Of a stretch of 64,000 nt of DNA, positions 31,239 through 37,884 are shown in pieces. The notes under the pieces are model-generated. The model worked only from the letters and a program-made list of their open reading frames with translations. It did no database searches and was not told the origin of the DNA. Origin of the DNA: JAZDPK01 sp043797615 (GTDB lineage: Bacteria; Patescibacteriota; Patescibacteriia; UBA11705; JABHMO01); NCBI GenBank assembly GCA_043797615.1, contig JAZDPK010000030.1:17252-81251 (forward strand), written 5' to 3'. The first letter of the stretch is position 1. Every line of letters starts with the position of its first letter. Both the position numbers and the translations under genes were made by a program.

Positions 31239-32756
31239 TTATTTTCTAACGAACAGCGGTTCTACTTTCCCGATCTTCGTCCCTGCTTTTAATCCGTTGA
31301 TTTTTTGCGCTTTTTCGAATTTAACGTCTTTTTCGCCGATGACATCGCGAATATTTTTCGCCGCCGCCGGAAGAATCGGATCAATCAACCAAGATAAATG
31401 GCGGATTATTTCCAAGAGATTGTAGATGATCTGATCGATTTCATCTTGCTTGCTTGCTTTCGCCAAATGCCACGGTTTTTTTTCATCGATGTAACCGTCG
31501 CACCACTGTATCAATTTCCAAATTTCTTTTATATTTTCGAATATTTTGCAATCTTCGTAATTCGCATCGATCGTTTGCCATAACCTTGATAAATCAAAAT
31601 TAGCCGTAAATTTCGCTTTTGGAACTTTGGAACCGCAATATTTTTCATCCATGCTGACGACGCGGCTGACCAGATTGCCTAGTCCGTTCGCCAGATCAGA
31701 ATTATATTTCACTGTAAAATCGTCGGCTTTCACATCGCCGTCCGTTTCCGCCGGAAACTGCGAGAGAATCAAATATCGCGCCGCGTCTTGGCCGAATTCC
31801 GCGACCAAATTATTCGGATCAATCACGTTGCCCACGGTCTTGCTCATTTTCTGGCCGTTGATTGTCATGTAGCCGTGGATGAAAATCGCTTTCGGCAATT
31901 CCGCGCCAAGGCTGATCAGCATCGCCGGCCAGATCAAGGTGTGGAATTTCAAAATGTCTTTTCCGATGACATGCAGATCCGCCGGCCAAAAATTTTTGAA
32001 TAATTTCCCTTTCGGGTATCCAAGGCCGGAAATGTAATTGATGAGCGCGTCAACCCAGACGTAAACGGTTTGCTTTTTGTCCCACGGAATCGGGATTCCC
32101 CACTTCACGTTTTCGCGGCTGATCGCCACGTCTTCCAGCCCGCCTTCGATAAAACCGAGCACTTCCTTTTTCCGCGTTTCCGGCAGAATTTTTAATTCAT
32201 TGTCGCTGATTTTCTGCTTTAAAATTACAGCATAGTCGGATAATTTCAAATACCAGTTTTCCTCATTCAACAATTGCGGAGCAATGTCATGGTCAGGACA
32301 TTTTCCATTGACTAAATCGCTTTCCTTTTTGTACGATTCGCAGCCCACGCAATACAAGCCTTCGTAATTTCCTTTGTAAATAAAATGATTGGCAAGCGGC
32401 GTTTGTGCTTCTTTCAGTTTCAATAAAACTTGCTCAACGATTTCCATATGCCGCGGTTCTGTCGTGCGGATGAAATCGTTGTTTGAAATGTTCAAATTTT
32501 TCCAAGCTTTTTTGTAAAGCTCAGAAATTTTATCGGTGAATTCTTGCGGCGTTTTACCGGTTTTTTCCGCCGCTTGCGCCACTTTCGCGCCATGCTCGTC
32601 CGTGCCGGCCAGAAACCAAACGTTTTTTTCGCCGGATTTAAAGCGATTGTATCGAGATAAAACATCTGCGATCAGTGTGGTGTACGCGTGGCCGATGTGC
32701 GGCGCGTTGTTCAAGTAATAAATCGGAGTGGTAACGTAGAATTTATTTTTTGCCAT
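31239..32756 (-). CDS. metG: Methionyl-tRNA synthetase
   Basis: 505 aa class I synthetase. HIGH motif in APHIGHAYTT (about 18-27), zinc-site Cys residues in YCVGCESYKKE and KCPDHD, and KMSKTVGNVIDP near residue 300. The C-terminal dimerisation/tRNA-binding domain found in some MetRS is absent, and the length fits the short form. It lies upstream of tatD and downstream of rsmI. Confidence 0.96.
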   Translation of the reverse strand: MAKNKFYVTTPIYYLNNAPHIGHAYTTLIADVLSRYNRFKSGEKNVWFLAGTDEHGAKVAQAAEKTGKTPQEFTDKISELYKKAWKNLNISNNDFIRTTEPRHMEIVEQVLLKLKEAQTPLANHFIYKGNYEGLYCVGCESYKKESDLVNGKCPDHDIAPQLLNEENWYLKLSDYAVILKQKISDNELKILPETRKKEVLGFIEGGLEDVAISRENVKWGIPIPWDKKQTVYVWVDALINYISGLGYPKGKLFKNFWPADLHVIGKDILKFHTLIWPAMLISLGAELPKAIFIHGYMTINGQKMSKTVGNVIDPNNLVAEFGQDAARYLILSQFPAETDGDVKADDFTVKYNSDLANGLGNLVSRVVSMDEKYCGSKVPKAKFTANFDLSRLWQTIDANYEDCKIFENIKEIWKLIQWCDGYIDEKKPWHLAKASKQDEIDQIIYNLLEIIRHLSWLIDPILPAAAKNIRDVIGEKDVKFEKAQKINGLKAGTKIGKVEPLFVRK

Positions 32757-32762
32757 ATGTAT

Positions 32763-32820
32763 TGGTTAACTAGTTAACTGGTTTACTGGCTTGCCATGAA
32801 CCGAGCTTATTCTGGTTCAT
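32763..32820. repeat. GGTTTACTGG/CCATGAACC repeat, copy 1
   Basis: GTTAACTAGTTAACTGGTTT words followed by a hairpin CCATGAACC ... GGTTCATGG. Nearly the same block is at 62378-62455. Confidence 0.8.
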
Positions 32821-33503
32821 GGTTGTCCTGTTTTTTTAGATTGCTTTATCGAACTGATCACTATAACAAATTCGCCTTTTTGTTTATCCTTAACTTGCTC
32901 AATCACTTCATCGATATTTCCGCGGTAAATCGACTCGAACACCTTCGTCATTTCGCGGCAAACCACGATTTTGCGGTTTGAACCGATGTGATTTTTCAAT
33001 TCAGTCAGATTTTTCAGAACGCGGTGCGGCGAATCGTAATAGCATACTGTCATGTCTGCATTTTCTATCGTTTCATAAAATTTCGTTTTGCCTTTGTGCG
33101 GAATAAAACCGAGGAATAAAAATTTATCCGTGGGCAAACCGGAAACCGATAAGGCGGAAATCGCCGCGCACGGACCCGGAATCGGAATAATGTTAGCGCC
33201 GGATTGAAGCGCAATTTCCACGATTTTATTTCCCGGATCGGAAATGCCCGGCGTGCCCGCGTCCGTCGCGTAAGCGATTTGATTGAATTGATTTATTGAT
33301 TTTTTGATTTCTTCTTCTCTTGAATGCTGGTGGAAACTGATCATCCTTTTGTTGACTTCATAATGCTTGAGTAATTTTCCCGTCTGCCGCGTGTCTTCGC
33401 AGAAAATAACGTCAACGCTTTTTAAAATTTCAATCGCTCTCAAAGTCATGTCCTTGAGATTTCCGATCGGCGTCGCGACAATGTACAGATTTTTGTTTTC
33501 CAT
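32817..33503 (-). CDS. rsmI: 16S rRNA 2'-O-methyltransferase RsmI
   Basis: 228 aa tetrapyrrole-methylase fold enzyme that methylates C1402 of 16S rRNA. Motifs: YIVATPIGNLKDMTLRAIEI at the N-terminus, FCEDTRQTGKLL, TDAGTPGISDPGN and PIPGPCAAISALSVSGLP. A TACAAT lies 11 nt before the ATG. The loop before TDAGTPG (EEEIKKSINQFNQ) is encoded by ATCAA words similar to those in tatD. Confidence 0.95.
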   Translation of the reverse strand: MENKNLYIVATPIGNLKDMTLRAIEILKSVDVIFCEDTRQTGKLLKHYEVNKRMISFHQHSREEEIKKSINQFNQIAYATDAGTPGISDPGNKIVEIALQSGANIIPIPGPCAAISALSVSGLPTDKFLFLGFIPHKGKTKFYETIENADMTVCYYDSPHRVLKNLTELKNHIGSNRKIVVCREMTKVFESIYRGNIDEVIEQVKDKQKGEFVIVISSIKQSKKTGQP

Positions 33504-33571
33504 AAAACAATATTATTGTAACGGAAAATTGCGAATTTGTCCATTTACCGACTAATGGATTGAAGTGAAAT

Positions 33572-33600
33572 TTGCGCTTTATTGATAATCGCGATATAAT
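33572..33600 (+). promoter_or_regulatory. Promoter of small RNA A
   Basis: TTGCGC (33572-33577), 17 bp, TATAAT (33595-33600). Confidence 0.65.
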
Positions 33601-33606
33601 GTTTTT

Positions 33607-33690
33607 GCCTTTGAATTTCTTGCGGGATCAAGGTTCAGGGGCGTTCCCCACATGCCCCGTTGGTAATTTCGCCGACGGGGCTCTTTTTTT
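33607..33690 (+). ncRNA. Candidate small RNA A, about 85 nt
   Basis: A transcript from the promoter at 33572 would end at a perfect terminator: GCCCCGTTGG (33654-33663) pairs with CCGACGGGGC (33672-33681) and TTTTTTT follows. The GCCCC of this stem can instead pair with GGGGC at 33638-33642, so two structures exclude each other, as in an attenuator. No ORF with SD is present and no plus-strand gene follows directly. It is not recognised as 6S, SRP or tmRNA. Confidence 0.6.
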
Positions 33691-33755
33691 AATAAAAAAT
33701 ACTATCCACAAATGCCTTGCATATTATTTTTGCATAGCTGTCTTATAATGATTTC

Positions 33756-33826
33756 GCTCACATAAACATGCGAAAACGCATTCGAAGCGCCTCGCTTTTG
33801 CGATGGAATGAGGCGCTTATTTTTTA
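33756..33826 (+). ncRNA. Candidate small RNA B, about 70 nt
   Basis: A TATAAT at 33744-33749 (weak -35) precedes two hairpins: ATGCG-AAAA-CGCAT (33768-33781) and AAGCGCCTC (33785-33793) with GAGGCGCTT (33810-33818), followed by ATTTTTTATT, a rho-independent terminator. No convincing ORF is present. The function is unknown. Confidence 0.5.
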
Positions 33827-33867
33827 TTAATTTTAGATAAAAAATGTATATTTAATAATCAACGCTG

Positions 33868-33896
33868 TTGACAATATTTTAATTTTATGCTATACT
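33868..33896 (+). promoter_or_regulatory. Strong promoter of the 700-nt RNA
   Basis: TTGACA (33868-33873), 17 bp, TATACT (33891-33896) with an extended TG (TGCTATACT). Confidence 0.8.
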
Positions 33897-34151
33897 ATCC
33901 ACATGTTCCTTAAAAATGGTCGGGTCGTTTATCCCGGCCGGGAAAACTGGGGCTGAAAAAGCGCCCCCAAAAAAACGGGGTCTGACCAGGCCCCACCTGC
34001 GAAGCGCCGCTTCGCTCGAGCTAATGGACTCCCGTTGTCAAAGGGAGAGGTCTCGAGCGCATGCGCCGCAAAAATCCTTAAACCGTCGGCCGATTCATTC
34101 GCATATTGCGATGAATCCAAGCCCCTACTAGTTAGAAAGGAGGAACAGGGA

Positions 34152-34184
34152 ATGAGTACGCTATATCCGTGTCCGTTTCTGTAG
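34152..34184 (+). CDS. Micro-ORF 1, 10 aa (MSTLYPCPFL)
   Basis: The ATG lies 8 nt after TTAGAAAGGAGG, which is complementary over 12 nt to the common 16S rRNA 3' end CCTCCTTTCTAA. It ends with TAG. It shares LYP-x-PF with micro-ORF 2 and has the same length. Translation is inferred; the function is unknown. Confidence 0.55.
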   Translation: MSTLYPCPFL

Positions 34185-34308
34185 TGACGATTTGTGTCGC
34201 GGCATGTTCAACCCGCCGAGCCAAATAAATCCGGGCGCATAATCCTACGCCAGCGCCCAACGCCTAAAACGGATTTCGGCCGGCACGACCTTAAGAAAGG
34301 AGGAACGG

Positions 34309-34341
34309 GTGGCATATCTTTATCCAGTTCCGTTCTACTAG
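34309..34341 (+). CDS. Micro-ORF 2, 10 aa (M/V-AYLYPVPFY)
   Basis: The GTG lies 5 nt after AAGAAAGGAGG and the frame ends with TAG. Compared with micro-ORF 1, the codons of the shared L, Y, P, P, F differ only at three third positions (CTA/CTT, CCG/CCA, TTT/TTC), all silent, which points to selection on the peptide. Confidence 0.55.
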   Translation: MAYLYPVPFY

Positions 34342-34563
34342 CGTAGTGGTCGTGGGTGCGGCTGACAACCTGTAAAAGTTAGGCCGCGTTTATCAACCTC
34401 CTCAACAACGGGCGCAGGAGTTATTACTATGACGATGTAGTTACGAGGGCACCCGAATACAAGGAAAGACGCCGGGCAAAGGTGAAGTTCAGATCACCTT
34501 AATAACTGAACGGGCGCGAGACTTCGCGTCTGGCCATACTGGATAAGGCTTGAATCCAGCTCG

Positions 34564-34599
34564 ATCAGGAAGCGACACAGCTTGCCTGATTTCTTTTTT
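34564..34599 (+). terminator. Terminator of the 700-nt RNA
   Basis: ATCAGGAAGC (34564-34573) pairs with GCTTGCCTGAT (34580-34590, one bulge), followed by TTCTTTTTT. Confidence 0.85.
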
Positions 34600-34609
34600 A
34601 AAAAAATCC

Positions 34610-34643
34610 CACTATCATGCTCTATAGCATGATAGTGTTTTTT
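34610..34643 (+). terminator. Second tandem terminator
   Basis: CACTATCATGCT (34610-34621) pairs perfectly with AGCATGATAGTG (34626-34637), then TTTTTT. A related sequence (CATGCTCTAGCGTATGATAG) is near 43313. Confidence 0.8.
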
Positions 34644-34665
34644 ACTTTTAAGATTTCTGTTTTTA

Positions 34666-34674
34666 TGCTACATT
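34666..34674 (+). promoter_or_regulatory. Extended -10 of the methyltransferase gene
   Basis: TGCTACATT ends 6 nt before ATG 34681, implying a leaderless mRNA. No SD. Confidence 0.5.
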
Positions 34675-34680
34675 AAAAAC

Positions 34681-35559
34681 ATGAAATCCAAACGGAACAA
34701 AACCATTTTCGTTGTCTTGGAAGATTACAAGCGCTTCCCTATCTTAAAATTAAACTCTAAATTCCAGGCTCTAAATTCTAAACAAATTAAAAATTCAAAA
34801 TCTAAAATACAAAATCAAATCTTTTTCGGCGATTCATTGAGAGAAATGAAAAAATTGCCGAAAGGGAGCATTGATTTAACCGTAACCGATCCGCCGTACA
34901 CGATTAAACGCGATTTCGGCAAAGGCACAATCAATACCGATTTAAACAATTTCACTGCCTGGTGCGAACGATGGATTGCGGAATGCGCCAGATTATTAAA
35001 GAAGAGCGGCTCGATTTACATTTGCATAAACTGGGAAGCGTCGTCGATTGTTGAGGAAATATTGAAAAAATATTTTATTATTCAAAACCGGATAACCTGG
35101 AAGCGCGACAAAGGCCGCGGCGCCAAGCGAAATTGGAAAAACAACCTGGAAGACATCTGGTTCGCCACGAAATCGAACGATTACACTTTCAATTTAAGCG
35201 ACGTTAAAATAGAAAAACCGGTCATCGCGCCGTATGTCGACGAGCGCGGCAATCCGAAGGACTGGAAAATCGTTGACGGCAAAAAAATCCGCCTCACCCA
35301 TCCGTCGAACATCTGGACCGACCTGGTCGTGCCTTTCTGGTCCATGCCGGAAAACACCGAGCATCCCACGCAAAAGCCGGAAAAATTAATCGAAAGAATA
35401 ATCCTCGCAAGTTCGAACAAAGGCGACTTAGTATTCGACCCGTTCATTGGCTCGGGCACCACCGCGGTCGTCGCGAAAAAACTGGGCCGGAATTATCTGG
35501 GGTTTGAAATTGAAAAAAAATTTTATATTTTAACGCAGAAACGGTTGGCTTCGATTTAA
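34681..35559 (+). CDS. Solitary DNA methyltransferase (DPPY type, adenine N6 or cytosine N4)
   Basis: 292 aa. TVTDPPYTIKRDFG (motif IV, about 67-80) comes before the SAM-binding FDPFIGSGTTAVVAKKLGRN (motif I, about 252-271), the order of the beta class. No restriction endonuclease is next to it, so it may act in epigenetic regulation or be an orphan. Residues about 22-46 (LNSKFQALNSKQIKNSKSKI) are encoded by a CTAAATTCTAAA-type word repeat that normally lies between genes; the family core would begin near NQIFFGDSL. Confidence 0.9.
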   Translation: MKSKRNKTIFVVLEDYKRFPILKLNSKFQALNSKQIKNSKSKIQNQIFFGDSLREMKKLPKGSIDLTVTDPPYTIKRDFGKGTINTDLNNFTAWCERWIAECARLLKKSGSIYICINWEASSIVEEILKKYFIIQNRITWKRDKGRGAKRNWKNNLEDIWFATKSNDYTFNLSDVKIEKPVIAPYVDERGNPKDWKIVDGKKIRLTHPSNIWTDLVVPFWSMPENTEHPTQKPEKLIERIILASSNKGDLVFDPFIGSGTTAVVAKKLGRNYLGFEIEKKFYILTQKRLASI

Positions 35560-35561
35560 TA

Positions 35562-35590
35562 TTGACAATTAACTTTAAAAAGTTTAACAT
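35562..35590 (+). promoter_or_regulatory. Promoter of rdgB
   Basis: TTGACA (35562-35567), 17 bp, TAACAT (35585-35590); the leader begins TTGTTCATTAAC (35598-35609). Confidence 0.75.
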
Positions 35591-35622
35591 AATTCCATTG
35601 TTCATTAACGCGGAGGAATAAT

Positions 35623-36213
35623 ATGAAACTTTTAATCGCCACGTACAATCAAGGAAAGTTAAAAGATTACAAAAATCTTCTCAAAGATTATCCGCTGGAA
35701 ATCGTCTCGCTTGATGACGAGAAAATTACCGACGACATCGAGGAAAACGGCCAGACATTCGAGGAAAACTCCCTATTGAAAGCCAGATTTTTCTGCAAGC
35801 TGGCAAATATGCCGACTTTAGCCGACGATGGCGGGCTGGTAATTGACGTTCTTAACGGCGAACCGGGCGTGCACAGCCGGCGCTGGAAAGGATATCGCAT
35901 GACCGACCAGGAAATGGTCGATTATGCTCTTGAGCGCATGCAAGGCATCCAGCGAGAACAACGAACAGCACGCATGGTGGCGGTTTTATCTCTTGTTTTC
36001 CCGGATGGACGCGAATTTCAAAGCAAAGCGGCAATCGAGGGAATAATTTCCGAAAAGCAGGAAACGGCGATCATGCAGGGGTACCCGTTTCGGTCGATCT
36101 TTTTCGTCAAGGAACTGGGAAAAATTTTCACGGATTTGACAGAAGAGGAACACGACCGAATCAACCACCGGATTCCGGCGATCAAAGAGCTTTCGAAGCA
36201 TTTCATGGAATGA
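35623..36213 (+). CDS. rdgB: RdgB/HAM1-family non-canonical purine NTP pyrophosphatase
   Basis: 196 aa, ATG fixed by GCGGAGGAATAAT. It hydrolyses ITP, dITP and XTP to monophosphates, cleaning the nucleotide pool. Family motifs: LIATYNQGKLKDYKNLL (substrate Asn/Lys), TFEENSLLKARFF, LADDGGLVIDVLNGEPGVHS (catalytic Asp) and GYPFRSIFF. It is the one conserved enzyme in this window that carries the orphan-type promoter plus SD. Confidence 0.88.
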   Translation: MKLLIATYNQGKLKDYKNLLKDYPLEIVSLDDEKITDDIEENGQTFEENSLLKARFFCKLANMPTLADDGGLVIDVLNGEPGVHSRRWKGYRMTDQEMVDYALERMQGIQREQRTARMVAVLSLVFPDGREFQSKAAIEGIISEKQETAIMQGYPFRSIFFVKELGKIFTDLTEEEHDRINHRIPAIKELSKHFME

Positions 36214-36217
36214 AAAC

Positions 36218-36245
36218 AATAAGCGTTCGCAAACGGACGCTTATT
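36218..36245. terminator. Bidirectional terminator between convergent genes
   Basis: AATAAGCGT (36218-36226) pairs with ACGCTTATT (36237-36245). It serves rdgB (+) and overlaps the stop codon of the TrpR-like gene (-). Confidence 0.75.
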
Positions 36246-36570
36246 TTAATTTAGAATTTTTATTTTTTTTAACGCTTATCGCCAACTTATAACCGTTTCG
36301 CCCGAAGTTTACCCAGCGTTCAATCCGCGATATTGTCGATTTTCCGCATCGCATAAGCGCTTTGATGTCATCATATGTCATCCCGTCAATCAACTTTTCC
36401 GCGATAAGCAAGCGTCGAACAAGCATCGTCCTTTCATTACGATTTAATAAATCTTTCAAAAAGTTTTTCATTTCCTGCTTAGACTTTAATCGAAACAGAA
36501 TGTCGCATAAAATATCGAGAAGATCTTCTTGCGTTTTATACGGCAAACGCTTTTCATTATACTTTGACAT
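36241..36570 (-). CDS. TrpR-like/YerC-type DNA-binding regulator
   Basis: 109 aa from ATG 36570. A helical protein with NERTMLVRRLLIAEKLIDGM and TYDDIKALMRCGKSTISRIERWV, the helix-turn-helix of the TrpR/YerC (YecD) family. The ligand is unknown and no trp genes are near. A perfect 28-bp palindrome lies 9 bp upstream, a good candidate for its operator and therefore autoregulation. It follows the single-membrane-helix gene at 36619 on the same strand. Confidence 0.8.
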   Translation of the reverse strand: MSKYNEKRLPYKTQEDLLDILCDILFRLKSKQEMKNFLKDLLNRNERTMLVRRLLIAEKLIDGMTYDDIKALMRCGKSTISRIERWVNFGRNGYKLAISVKKNKNSKLK

Positions 36571-36579
36571 AATTTTATT

Positions 36580-36607
36580 TAGTCCCATAGTCTGGACTAT
36601 GGGACTA
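36580..36607. promoter_or_regulatory. Perfect 28-bp palindrome, candidate operator
   Basis: TAGTCCCATAGTC, TG, GACTATGGGACTA. No T-run follows, so it is less likely a terminator. It sits between the gene at 36619 and the TrpR-like start. Confidence 0.6.
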
Positions 36608-36618
36608 TGCGTTAATTA

Positions 36619-37059
36619 TTATCTCATGAAATTTTTCACCTTGTCATACCACCCACTCACCGTTTCAAACATGGTTTTCGCCTTGTTGTATTGCTCCTGG
36701 ATATTTTTCACGTTCGCCGCGGTTTCATTGTACAAATTCGTTCCTTGATCAATGCTGGTGTTCAACTCACGTGTTACTTGCGGCAATGTCGCGTTCATCT
36801 GCGCTTTTTTGTCGTAATAATCATTGACAACATCGCTTTTGATGCTGGAGACGAAAAAATAAATAATGTAGCCGCAAATGCCGATTACCAAGACCAAAGC
36901 GACGCAGCAATAAATCCGCGCCCGCTTTTTCGGGCGATGCTCAAACAGCTCGCCTTGAGGTCTTAAGACTTTTAATTCGGCGCGCTTCGCTTCGACATAT
37001 TCCTTGTTCAATCTGGCCAATTCCAAATCTTCCTCGATTTTGCGGTTTGAATGCTCCAT
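36619..37059 (-). CDS. Single-pass membrane protein of unknown function, 146 aa
   Basis: A charged cytoplasmic N-terminus (about 1-48), one membrane helix (CCVALVLVIGICGYIIYFFV, about 51-70) and a helical outer part rich in Asn, Thr and Gln (about 75-146). The pattern suggests a coiled-coil membrane-anchored protein. No family is recognised. It is in line with the TrpR-like gene. Confidence 0.65.
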   Translation of the reverse strand: MEHSNRKIEEDLELARLNKEYVEAKRAELKVLRPQGELFEHRPKKRARIYCCVALVLVIGICGYIIYFFVSSIKSDVVNDYYDKKAQMNATLPQVTRELNTSIDQGTNLYNETAANVKNIQEQYNKAKTMFETVSGWYDKVKNFMR

Positions 37060-37061
37060 AT

Positions 37062-37199
37062 TTTAAAATTCTAATATCTAAACTCTAAATTCTAAATAAG
37101 CATAAAATCTAAAATTAAAAACTTAAAATTATTTTGGATTTTAAAATTTGAATTTCGAATTTATTTAGAATTTAGTATTTAGAACTTAGAGTTTAGATT
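37062..37199. repeat. CTAAATTCTAAA-word inverted repeat, copy 1
   Basis: TCTAAACTCTAAATTCTAAA (37076-37095) is answered by TTTAGAATTTAGTATTTAGA and TTAGAGTTTAGA near the end. The translin-family gene stops inside it. A related block is at 41622-41712, and a variant lies within the methyltransferase gene at 34747-34815. Confidence 0.8.
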
Positions 37200-37771
37200 T
37201 TTTCTCTAATGCTAATGTCGTAAATGATCGATTCGGCTTTTTGCAGATGCTTTTTCGCTTGATCGAATTTCGTGCGCAGATATCCGACAAAATTGATTTG
37301 CATTAATTCATGAATAATATCGTTGATCGCCTCGTTCGCCAGCCGCACTTCTTTGACTTTATTTTTCGTTGTCAAAGAAATCATTTTGCGCACGATTTCG
37401 CCGCAAACGTCGGACAAACCGCCGATGTATTCGTCGAATTCGATTCTAAAATCCTTGATTTCAGAGAGTTCCTTGTTTTCGCAAAAATCCAGGAACAACT
37501 TCGCCTCCGTGAATTCCTCGATGCTCGCTTTCCACGATCCTTCGCCGCGCAAACGGGCTTCCTTGCCGAATTTCTTGTCGAGTTCGATCAAAATCGCTTT
37601 CGCGCCTGCCAATTTTTCGTTCGCTTCCTTCAAATCGTCGCGCTGCAAAGCGAAAATCGCCTGTTTCGAAAGATGCTGCGCTTTGGCGCTTTCCGCGATA
37701 ATCACCCATCGGCTCTTGTCCAATTCGGTCTGCTGCAAAAACACGTTTTGCCAGAATTTTTTGTCGATCAT
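37193..37771 (-). CDS. Translin-family protein (COG2178-like)
   Basis: 192 aa from ATG 37771; the longer frame would run into a word repeat. All-helical; the second half FRIEFDEYIGGLSDVCGEIV and RKMISLTTKNKVKEV matches the translin signature (D-Y-x-x-G-L-x-D-x-x-G-E-x-x-R). Translins bind RNA or single-stranded DNA. The family is typical of archaea and eukaryotes and found in some CPR genomes. The partner is unknown. Confidence 0.75.
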   Translation of the reverse strand: MIDKKFWQNVFLQQTELDKSRWVIIAESAKAQHLSKQAIFALQRDDLKEANEKLAGAKAILIELDKKFGKEARLRGEGSWKASIEEFTEAKLFLDFCENKELSEIKDFRIEFDEYIGGLSDVCGEIVRKMISLTTKNKVKEVRLANEAINDIIHELMQINFVGYLRTKFDQAKKHLQKAESIIYDISIREKI

Positions 37772-37784
37772 ATGATAATAATGG

Positions 37785-37880
37785 TTAAAAAGGCGATATA
37801 AGGCAATAAAGGGCAAATAAGGCATACACGAAAAATTTCGTTTCGCCATATTCTGCCTTTTTTCGCCCTGTCATCCCCCT
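37785..37880. repeat. AAGGC/GCCTT word inverted repeat
   Basis: AAAAAGGCGATATAAGGCAA ... AAATAAGGCA, loop, then GCCATATTCTGCCTTTTTTC. The same words occur at 58823-58870, 59018-59118 and 46365-46395. Confidence 0.7.
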
Positions 37881-37884
37881 TCTT

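Larger units (their letters stand above)
33903..34599 (+). ncRNA. Long structured RNA with twin micro-ORFs, about 700 nt
   Basis: Bounded by a strong promoter and a terminator. No long ORF is present, but many hairpins are: GCGAAGC/GCTTCGC near 34000, CTCCC/GGGAG inside CTCGAG/CTCGAG (34014-34062), an 11-bp stem GATTCAT/ATGAATC (about 34092-34117), GGGCGC/GCGCCC near 34234, GCGGC/GCCGC near 34360. Two blocks share AGAAAGGAGGAAC and each begins a 10-codon ORF (34152 and 34309). An anti-SD-like CCTCCT (34397-34402) could mask them. It does not match RNase P RNA, tmRNA, SRP or 6S RNA as far as I can see by eye. Confidence 0.7.

Noticed and set aside
33903..33956. 17-codon frame MFLKNGRVVYPGRENWG at the start of the long RNA
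   Set aside because: No SD and no similarity to the twin frames; it may be chance, although a leaderless start is possible.
34429..34440. Third mini-frame ATG ACG ATG TAG after AGGAG
   Set aside because: Only three codons, with a weaker SD and no likeness to the twin ORFs.
33903..34599. The long RNA as RNase P RNA or tmRNA
   Set aside because: GGAAAGACGCCGGGC (near 34463) recalls one RNase P core motif, but it is at the wrong end and the other conserved blocks are missing; there is no tRNA-like end or typical tag frame for tmRNA.
32817..34680. tRNA genes in the RNA-rich spacer
   Set aside because: No cloverleaf, T-loop or CCA-compatible end could be found by eye.
37062..37199. CRISPR array from short repeated words
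   Set aside because: Words are 8-12 nt, degenerate and inverted, with no uniform spacers and no cas genes.
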